From an uncultured Planctomycetaceae bacterium (GTDB taxonomy: Bacteria; Planctomycetota; Planctomycetia; Planctomycetales; Planctomycetaceae), in NCBI GenBank assembly GCA_903898975.1, contig CAIUHT010000680.1:1-5994 (forward strand): DNA of 5,994 bases, in the 5' to 3' direction. Below are positions 1-4,384 of the stretch, in pieces. Position 1 is the stretch's first letter. Every line of letters begins with the position of its first letter. Both the position numbers and the translations under genes were made by a program. Below the pieces are notes generated by a model. That model saw only the letters and a list, made by a program, of their open reading frames with translations. It did not search any database and had not been told where the DNA came from.

Positions 1-136
1 CGAGCGTGAAAGTTCGTGCGACCGAGGGTGGGGGCAGGCACTCCGCCGTAAGGGCAGTCCCGCGGAGGGACTACGACCGCGAGGGGTGCTGGACTCGAGA
101 TAGCCGCAGGGTGGAGGGTGGTGAGTGGTGGGGAGA

Positions 137-162
137 GCACCCGACGGGAGTTCGGCGGGTGC
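137..162 (-). terminator. Hairpin just downstream of the YTV-like gene
   Basis: GCACCCG (137-143) pairs perfectly with CGGGTGC (156-162) across a 12-base loop, beginning 14 bases past the last base of the stop codon at 177. The transcript beyond it is pyrimidine-rich but has no U run, so it is not a canonical intrinsic terminator. It may protect the 3' end or act with a termination factor. Confidence 0.3.
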
Positions 163-176
163 CCGTTCCGCCCGGG

Positions 177-1376
177 CTAATTCCGCCGGGGTGAGTTCTG
201 GGCGAGGATGATGGGCTCGAGGTCGGGCCCCTGGGGTTGAGCGACGGGTTGCGCGGCGGGTTGAGGCTTGCGGCGGGCGACCCATTCTCCCGCGACGCGG
301 GAGGGTTTCTTGGCCGCGACCCAGACCCCTTGCGGGCGGTCCTGGCGAGCGACCTCGGCGGGATCGGGCGGGAGCGCTGGCTGCGAACCGTTCGCGCGGG
401 GCCGCAGGGCGGGGCGACGGCTCTTGGGCGGGTTCGACGCTCCCTTGATGCCATCTTCCGAGTCGTCGGTCAACGCCTTGCGGCGTTCGGTCTTGGCGGG
501 GTCGGCGGTGCCGGGGCGGGCGGTGTCGCGGGGAGCGATCGCCGTCCGTTCCCCCAGGTCATCGGCCGAAGGGCTGGGTTGCAGGTCGGTGTTGGCCGCG
601 GGGGTTTCGGCCCGGGCGGTGCGCGAAGCGGCCGCCGGGGTCGGTCCGAGAGCGTACCCCGACCCCACGGCGATGGTCTTCATGACGGTGACCGGTTCGC
701 GAAGCGTGACGTTCTGGGCGACCATCCGCATGCGGGTCACGGCGACCTGCTTGCGGGTGGTGACGGGGACCACCCGGCAGGTCTGGTAGTTGACGGTTTT
801 GACTCCGCGGACGGCGACCTGGCGGGTGACCGGGATCTGTTGGGTCACGATGTTGGGAACCCACTGCTTGCGGACCACCTGGTCGGGAGTGAACGCCATC
901 CGGATGGCGTAGGCGGTGCGGTTCATGGCGCCGAACACGTCGGGCCGGCAGTCATAGTCGCAGGGGCTGACCTTGGGCCGGCACTCGGTGTTGGTGACCC
1001 AGCGACCGCAGTCTTTCTGGACCATGCGGGTCTCGGTCACGGTCTGGTAGCTGACCGTGGGGACCTGCACCGCCTGGTTCTCGAGCACCTTGCGGTACTC
1101 GGTCACATCGCGTTCTTCGTAGTCGGTGTAGTACTCGGGACGCTGGACGGTCCGCTGCACGTCGCGGTATTCGACCACGGGGACCTGCTGATAGCAGGTC
1201 TGGACCGGGGCGGGAGCGCACGCGGGGGCGACGGCACACGCTGGGGCGGTCGCACAGGCGGGGCGGGGTGCCCGGCAGCAGGGATCGTACAGGAATTGAG
1301 CGATGGCGGATTGGCTGGCCGAGGCGACGGTGCAGGCGGCGACCGAGACCAAGGTTCGCGTAAAGGGAGAGAGCAT
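177..1376 (-). CDS. Secreted YTV-like, cysteine-containing cell-surface protein (399 aa)
   Basis: Probably an exported cell-envelope protein. The ATG at 1376 was chosen because it opens directly into a signal peptide (MLSPFTRTLVSVAACTVASA, then SQSAIA, probable cleavage AIA26/Q27). The open frame extends 80 codons further upstream, but that part is proline/serine-rich and looks non-coding. Residues 39-56 are three perfect PACAxA hexapeptides. Residues 61-235 are rich in Val/Thr/Tyr/Arg with recurrent motifs such as SYQTVTETRMV (109-119) and NYQTCRVVPV (196-205), resembling the YTV repeats known from planctomycete cell-wall proteins. Twelve cysteines lie at residues 15-200; eleven are in the mature part and could form disulfides. 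Residues 245-399 are low complexity (Pro/Ala/Arg/Lys) and contain a repeated WVAxxKP-type motif at 352 and 365. Export is well supported; the YTV assignment is by motif recognition only. A structural role is inferred from the family. No catalytic motif was seen. Confidence 0.72.
   Translation of the reverse strand: MLSPFTRTLVSVAACTVASASQSAIAQFLYDPCCRAPRPACATAPACAVAPACAPAPVQTCYQQVPVVEYRDVQRTVQRPEYYTDYEERDVTEYRKVLENQAVQVPTVSYQTVTETRMVQKDCGRWVTNTECRPKVSPCDYDCRPDVFGAMNRTAYAIRMAFTPDQVVRKQWVPNIVTQQIPVTRQVAVRGVKTVNYQTCRVVPVTTRKQVAVTRMRMVAQNVTLREPVTVMKTIAVGSGYALGPTPAAASRTARAETPAANTDLQPSPSADDLGERTAIAPRDTARPGTADPAKTERRKALTDDSEDGIKGASNPPKSRRPALRPRANGSQPALPPDPAEVARQDRPQGVWVAAKKPSRVAGEWVARRKPQPAAQPVAQPQGPDLEPIILAQNSPRRN
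261..326 (-). repeat. Duplicated WVAxxKP-type motif near the C-terminus of the YTV-like protein
   Basis: Residues 351-372 contain VWVAAKKP followed 13 residues later by EWVARRKP. The motif is aromatic and basic and stands out from the surrounding Pro/Ala-rich tail. It could be a short binding or anchoring motif, but no known family is recognised. Confidence 0.45.
1209..1262 (-). repeat. Triple PACAxA hexapeptide repeat in the YTV-like protein
   Basis: Residues 39-56 of the minus-strand secreted protein read PACATA, PACAVA and PACAPA, placing one cysteine every six residues just after the signal peptide. The codons differ between copies (for example Cys as TGT, TGT, TGC), so the repeat is better conserved as protein than as DNA. 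This fits selection for regularly spaced cysteines, possibly for cross-linking at the cell surface, which is inference. Confidence 0.7.
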
Positions 1377-1383
1377 GTGGGTC

Positions 1384-1391
1384 AAGACCTC
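1384..1391 (-). promoter_or_regulatory. Probable ribosome binding site of the YTV-like gene
   Basis: On the minus strand AGAGG lies 11 bases before the ATG at 1376, immediately after the C10 tract. The spacing is slightly long but acceptable, and it supports the start that begins with the signal peptide. Confidence 0.4.
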
Positions 1392-1393
1392 TC

Positions 1394-1403
1394 GGGGGGG
1401 GGG
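1394..1403. repeat. Ten-base G homopolymer in the leader of the YTV-like gene
   Basis: Ten consecutive G on the plus strand (C10 in the minus-strand transcript) end 17 bases before the ATG at 1376. In the transcript the tract is followed at once by GAGAGG, the likely ribosome binding site. Such tracts are prone to slippage and to sequencing error. Here a length change would alter the leader rather than the reading frame. Confidence 0.85.
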
Positions 1404-1522
1404 AAGACAAGACGGGAAGGAGCGTGGCAGAGGTTGGCCAGAGTCCGGTTGGGAAGCCGGAGGGGAAGACTGCGCGGGAGCGCGGTGTGGCCGACGTGAA
1501 CACGCCGTTTGTGCGGAGGAGC

Positions 1523-1552
1523 GATGTACCCGAAATCTTGAGAAAAGGTCAA
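1523..1552 (-). promoter_or_regulatory. Candidate promoter of the YTV-like gene
   Basis: On the minus strand TTGACC (1552-1547) is followed after 18 bases by TACATC (1528-1523). The -35 matches the sigma70 consensus at five of six positions and the -10 at three of six. The stretch around 1531-1580 is AT-richer than the rest of the window. The implied leader is about 140 bases. A CTTGA/TCAAG inverted repeat (1537-1541 and 1549-1553) overlaps the -35 box and the spacer and could be an operator. Confidence 0.33.
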
Positions 1553-1756
1553 GACGAACCGCAAATGGATTCAAGTAAGAGGGGGGCGACAGCCGAGGTG
1601 GGCCAGGTGAGCGCACCTTGGCAACACGGTCGCCCGGCGGAAGTCTTGATGACTGCGGTTGTTAGGCGCAGCAGTCTCGGCCTCTCCCCCCGGTGCAATC
1701 GCTGTAATCGGACAAACCTCCCAGCCTGCCCGATTCCCGCAGGGCCCACAGAGCCC

Positions 1757-1791
1757 CCGGGCTGGCCTGCGATTCTGCCCGGACCTAATTT
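1757..1791 (+). other. Inverted repeat followed by a T-rich stretch
   Basis: CCGGGC (1757-1762) and GCCCGG (1777-1782) could form a six-base-pair stem with a 14-base loop, followed by ACCTAATTTT. It has the outline of an intrinsic terminator or leader attenuator on the plus strand, but no plus-strand gene ends upstream of it. Its role is unknown. Confidence 0.25.
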
Positions 1792-1868
1792 TGAGCAGTG
1801 AGAAACAGGCGTCATGGAACCCGGCAGTGAGGGTTTTTCGTGGTGCTCGAGCGTGCCTTTAGCCGCGC

Positions 1869-1918
1869 TTGACTGGTGGTGACTGGCAGTCACTGGCGGT
1901 CACTGGCTGTGAGTGTCG
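1869..1918. repeat. Helically phased 10-bp tandem repeat with a perfect palindrome
   Basis: Five consecutive ten-base units read TTGACTGGTG, GTGACTGGCA, GTCACTGGCG, GTCACTGGCT and a degenerate GTGAGTGTCG. The period is about one DNA turn, so each unit would face the same side of the helix. The first junction forms a perfect 7-1-7 palindrome, GTGACTG-G-CAGTCAC (1879-1893). It lies about 170-220 bases upstream of the glycosyltransferase-like gene. A multi-site operator is a reasonable inference; simple tandem slippage is the alternative. Confidence 0.7.
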
Positions 1919-2073
1919 CTGGCGGCAGTCGCCGGCGTTGCAACCTACGGGCTCGGCGTGGCATCCCCCGATCGAACCGGGTGGCTCGCTCGAACGGGAG
2001 CGGTGCGGGGGGCTTGATGTCCAAGCCTGAAGTCGTGGTGGGTTGGGGCAGGCCCTGGCGGTGGTCTTAAAAG

Positions 2074-2080
2074 AAGGAGA
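2074..2080 (+). promoter_or_regulatory. Ribosome binding site deciding the GTG start at 2090
   Basis: AAGGAGA lies nine bases before GTG at 2090. It is a near-ideal Shine-Dalgarno sequence and justifies using the GTG, which leads straight into a beta-strand-like N-terminus. The next in-frame Met is at residue 77. Confidence 0.75.
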
Positions 2081-2089
2081 GCGGCGGCC

Positions 2090-2830
2090 GTGAGGATTGA
2101 AGCGGTGACGGTCTGCATCAACTACGGCGACTTCCTGGCGGTGACCGCCGAGTGGAACCGCCACCTGTTCGATCACTGGGTGGTCGTGACGTCGCCCGAC
2201 GATGACGTGACCCGCGAAGTCTGTCGCCAGTATCAACTGCAGACACTGTTGACCGAAGAGGGGTATGACTCAGGAGGCCGCTTCAATAAGGGAGCCTTGG
2301 TCGAGCGGGGACTGCAGATGCTCTCGACCGAGGGCTGGCGGTGGCACCTGGATGCCGATGTGGTCTTTCCCAGCCACACGCGCAAGCAGCTGGAACTGGC
2401 CCACCTCGACCCGGCGGTCATCTATGGTGTCGATCGCATTCTGGTTCGCTCGTGGAACGACTGGGTCCGGCTGCGCGACTCGGGCTACCTGTCGCGCCCC
2501 TTTGACAATCCCCACGAGGTCCGATTCCCTCCCGGGTTCGACGTGGGCTCGCGGTGGGTGGTCCCGCAATCCGGCTGGGTGCCGATCGGCTTCACCCAGT
2601 TGTGGCATGCCTCGATGGAAGAATGGCGACGCGTGCGGGTGCGCCCGTACCCGGGGAACCATGCCGGTGCCTCGCACACCGACGTCCGGCATTCCCTCCA
2701 GTGGGACCGGCGACGCAGGCAGTTGCTGCCTGAACTGATCGCCGTTCACCTGGAAAGCGAGCACGCCGAGATCGGCGCCAACTGGACCGGCCGAACCACC
2801 GCTCCATTCGGCCCCCCTCCCGCACGCTGA
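2090..2830 (+). CDS. Putative GT-A-type glycosyltransferase-like protein (246 aa)
   Basis: Likely a small cytoplasmic nucleotide-sugar-dependent transferase; donor and acceptor are unknown. The N-terminus IEAVTVCINYGDFL and then HWVVVTSPDDD (residues 29-39) look like the first two beta-strands of a GT-A Rossmann-like fold. FNKGALVERGL (65-75) resembles the helix that precedes the metal site in such enzymes, and WHLDADVVFP (85-94) supplies a DxD motif (Asp88, Asp90) at the expected place. The C-terminal part has a His/Asp-containing stretch (NHAGASHTDVRHSLQW) and ends in VHLESEHAEIGANWTGR, of the kind seen in uncharacterised bacterial relatives. It has no signal peptide or membrane segment. 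The 246 aa length fits a bare catalytic domain. The gene stands alone, divergent from the YTV-like gene and separated from the nuclease unit by 459 bases. The fold is moderately sure; the reaction is not assigned. Confidence 0.62.
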   Translation: MRIEAVTVCINYGDFLAVTAEWNRHLFDHWVVVTSPDDDVTREVCRQYQLQTLLTEEGYDSGGRFNKGALVERGLQMLSTEGWRWHLDADVVFPSHTRKQLELAHLDPAVIYGVDRILVRSWNDWVRLRDSGYLSRPFDNPHEVRFPPGFDVGSRWVVPQSGWVPIGFTQLWHASMEEWRRVRVRPYPGNHAGASHTDVRHSLQWDRRRRQLLPELIAVHLESEHAEIGANWTGRTTAPFGPPPAR

Positions 2831-2883
2831 CCACCCGCCTGAGGGTCTGCCCAAAGCGGTCGCACCCAACCTGCGGTCCGCCT

Positions 2884-2917
2884 CAACGAGCGACCTGCGG
2901 CGCAGTGAGTCTCGTTG
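2884..2917 (+). terminator. Nested hairpin downstream of the glycosyltransferase-like gene
   Basis: CAACGAG (2884-2890) pairs with CTCGTTG (2911-2917). The 20-base loop contains a second stem, CTGC (2895-2898) with GCAG (2902-2905), around a GGC triloop. It begins 53 bases after the stop codon. No U run follows, so it is at best a non-canonical terminator or an mRNA-stabilising structure. Confidence 0.3.
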
Positions 2918-2962
2918 CGAGGTGCCCGCCGATTAACAACATGGCGGAAAAAACCCGGCGGC

Positions 2963-2996
2963 AACGCATCTGGTGGGAACGCATCTGGTGGGAACG
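2963..2996. repeat. 15-bp tandem repeat, two perfect copies plus four bases
   Basis: AACGCATCTGGTGGG occurs at 2963-2977 and again without mismatch at 2978-2992, followed by AACG of a third copy. It lies in the spacer upstream of the nuclease promoter. Perfect identity suggests a recent duplication or a pair of binding sites. Confidence 0.85.
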
Positions 2997-3204
2997 AGCG
3001 TGGCGGCGATGAGTCGCGCCACCAACAGTGCCCCACCACAGATCGCGACCACCCGTCGCAAGCACTGGGTCGCTTTGGGGAGAAGTCGCAGCGCGGCAGG
3101 GCGTTGGGCGGGTCATGGCGTTGGGCCTGCATTGCTTTGGGGATCCTGTCAAAGCTTACGACGGGACGCGTCTTAGTGAGCGTTTCCAAGGATTCCCGCG
3201 CGTT

Positions 3205-3234
3205 GTGACACGCCCTGCCCCGACGTGGTAGCAT
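3205..3234 (+). promoter_or_regulatory. Candidate sigma70-like promoter of the nuclease/kinase unit
   Basis: GTGACA (3205-3210, five of six consensus bases) and TAGCAT (3229-3234, four of six) are separated by 18 bases. Transcription would start near 3241, leaving a leader of about 50 bases before the ATG at 3290. The upstream in-frame ATG at 3233 falls inside the -10 box and would not be transcribed from this promoter, which favours the later start. Confidence 0.5.
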
Positions 3235-3251
3235 GCGGAAACGCTCTCCCC

Positions 3252-3274
3252 GCTCACAGGGTGAGCCTCACAGG
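3252..3274 (+). promoter_or_regulatory. Inverted and direct repeats in the nuclease leader
   Basis: GCTCAC (3252-3257) and GTGAGC (3261-3266) form a perfect 6-3-6 inverted repeat just downstream of the predicted transcription start. CTCACAGG also occurs twice (3253-3260 and 3267-3274), and the second copy runs into the ribosome binding site. It could be an operator or a small leader hairpin that affects ribosome access. Confidence 0.4.
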
Positions 3275-3280
3275 AAGGAA
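3272..3280 (+). promoter_or_regulatory. Ribosome binding site deciding the nuclease start at 3290
   Basis: AGGAAGGAA ends nine bases before ATG at 3290. The in-frame ATG at 3233 has no comparable site. Confidence 0.7.
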
Positions 3281-3289
3281 CACGTCAGC

Positions 3290-4384
3290 ATGCCCCCGGG
3301 CCTGGGGTTGGTTCGCTGGAAACTGCGCGGGTTGCCCTCGGGGCGACCGGCCCGCTCGTCGTTTGTTCCGCGGCTGACGAGTGGCTGGCGGGCGATCTGG
3401 GGGGCGGTGTTCTGCGTGCTGCTCTGGCCCGCCGCTCCGGTGCTGGGCTGGTCATTCGCGGGGCACATGCTGTGCGGGTCGCGGGTTTATACCCTGCTCC
3501 GCGAGCGGGACCCGGGCCAGGTGGCGGAATGGGCCACCGTGCTGCGAGCCCATCCGCATTACGCCGGGGAATGGCGGGCGATCTGCGCCGAGTTGCCCCC
3601 CGAGCGGGAAGCCGAGGTGCTGTTCATGCTGGCGGCCCGCTGGCCCGATGATGTGCGCGACCCGCCGTGGCGGGCCGTTCATCATCGGCGGGCGTGGCAC
3701 TTCGTGAATTACACCCTGCGGTTTCCCGGGGCTCCGGCCGAAGTTCCCGATGGCATCATTCCCGCCACTCCCGAACCGGGGGAGGATCCCGAGGGCTGTC
3801 ATCAGCTCGAAACGGCTCTCGCGTACAACCTGAAGCGGATCAAGGGCGACCTGCCCGCCGAGCGCCGGGCGGTCGCCCTCTGCTGGGTGCTGCACCTGGC
3901 GAGTGACCTGCATCAGCCCCTGCACGCCATCAATCGGTATTCGCTGCGGGCACCGAAGGGAGATCGCGGGGGGAATGCCGCGTTCATCCTTGAGCGCCCC
4001 GGGGACCCGCCGACCAACCTGCATGCCTTCTGGGACAATCGGCTGCTCTCTCAACTGACCGGTGCGGGTGTGCTGAAGAGCACACCGGGCGAACTGGCGG
4101 GAGAGATTCGGGAAGTCTGGCGGTTCGCCGAGGTGTGGAGCCAGCGGACCGACCTCGACCCCACCGGCTGGCCCGAGCTGAAGCGGACCGCCCTGGCGGA
4201 GTGGGCGGCGGAGAGCGTCGAGCTGGCCCGGGAAGTGGTCTACGACGAAGGCCGGCTCGAAGTGGGCGGGCAACCCGACCAGGCCGTTCCGCTGCCCGCA
4301 GGATACGCCGACCGAGCCACCCGGGCCGCGGAACGCCGAATGCAATTGTCGATCGCCCGACTGGTGGAGCTGCTGCGACCATGA
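3290..4384 (+). CDS. Exported zinc-dependent S1/P1-family nuclease (364 aa)
   Basis: Members of this family hydrolyse single-stranded DNA/RNA and often 3'-nucleotides with a three-zinc centre. The protein starts with a basic segment and a hydrophobic stretch (residues about 36-53), then WSFAGH at 54-59. In P1 nuclease the mature N-terminus is Trp1 with His6 as ligands; here Trp54 and His59 have exactly that spacing, so cleavage after VLG53 would expose the ligand Trp. The other ligands can be matched: Asp120 (WPDD), His137 (WHFVNY), His202, Asp206 and His212 (HLASDLHQPLH), and His245 and Asp249 (HAFWD). The 202/206/212 and 245/249 spacings equal those of P1 (116/120/126 and 149/153). The mature part is about 311 aa, slightly long for the family. 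No lipobox was seen, so it should be soluble outside the cytoplasm. Its stop overlaps the kinase start (ATGA), indicating an operon. It is probably active; the physiological substrate is unknown. Confidence 0.93.
   Translation: MPPGLGLVRWKLRGLPSGRPARSSFVPRLTSGWRAIWGAVFCVLLWPAAPVLGWSFAGHMLCGSRVYTLLRERDPGQVAEWATVLRAHPHYAGEWRAICAELPPEREAEVLFMLAARWPDDVRDPPWRAVHHRRAWHFVNYTLRFPGAPAEVPDGIIPATPEPGEDPEGCHQLETALAYNLKRIKGDLPAERRAVALCWVLHLASDLHQPLHAINRYSLRAPKGDRGGNAAFILERPGDPPTNLHAFWDNRLLSQLTGAGVLKSTPGELAGEIREVWRFAEVWSQRTDLDPTGWPELKRTALAEWAAESVELAREVVYDEGRLEVGGQPDQAVPLPAGYADRATRAAERRMQLSIARLVELLRP

Larger units (their letters stand above)
1377..2089. other. Divergent intergenic region without a convincing gene
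   Basis: The 713 bases between the YTV-like gene and the glycosyltransferase-like gene contain several short open frames, but their translations are low complexity, have no recognisable motif and lack good ribosome binding sites. What can be seen is the G10 tract, the candidate minus-strand promoter, a CCGGGC/GCCCGG inverted repeat (1757-1762 and 1777-1782) followed by an AT-rich CTAATTTT, and the 10-bp repeat array at 1869-1918. It is most likely regulatory sequence for the two divergent genes, or partly decayed DNA. Confidence 0.6.
2831..3289. other. Intergenic region between the glycosyltransferase-like and nuclease genes
   Basis: Several short frames are open on both strands, but their translations are low complexity or repeat-derived and no start has a good ribosome binding site, so no gene is called. 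The region carries a nested hairpin (2884-2917), a 15-bp tandem repeat (2963-2996), a candidate promoter (3205-3234) and inverted and direct repeats in the nuclease leader (3252-3274). Confidence 0.6.

Noticed and set aside
237..1499. Long open frame on the plus strand (420 codons)
   Set aside because: Its translation is Gly/Asp/Val/His-rich low complexity, antisense to the signal-peptide-bearing YTV-like gene.
1377..1616. 80-codon upstream extension of the YTV-like gene
   Set aside because: It would bury the clear signal peptide inside the protein, and the added sequence is Pro/Ser/Arg-rich and crosses the homopolymer tract and candidate promoter.
1549..1893. Possible small minus-strand gene of 114 codons in the divergent spacer
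   Set aside because: The translation has no recognisable motif, the start is within the 10-bp repeat array, and no good ribosome binding site precedes it.
1869..1918. CRISPR-like array
   Set aside because: The units are ten bases and directly abutting, with no unique spacers.
1950..2010. tRNA-like look of a stretch with GATCGAACC and CTCGAACGG
   Set aside because: No cloverleaf with acceptor stem, anticodon arm and T arm at proper spacing could be built.
2746..3234. Minus-strand frame with FPPDA-like pentapeptide repeats
   Set aside because: The repeats are only the translation of the 15-bp DNA tandem repeat; the frame overlaps the end of the glycosyltransferase-like gene and has no ribosome binding site or family motif.
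3233..3289. Upstream ATG for the nuclease
   Set aside because: It lacks a ribosome binding site and lies within the candidate -10 box; the ATG at 3290 has a strong site nine bases upstream.
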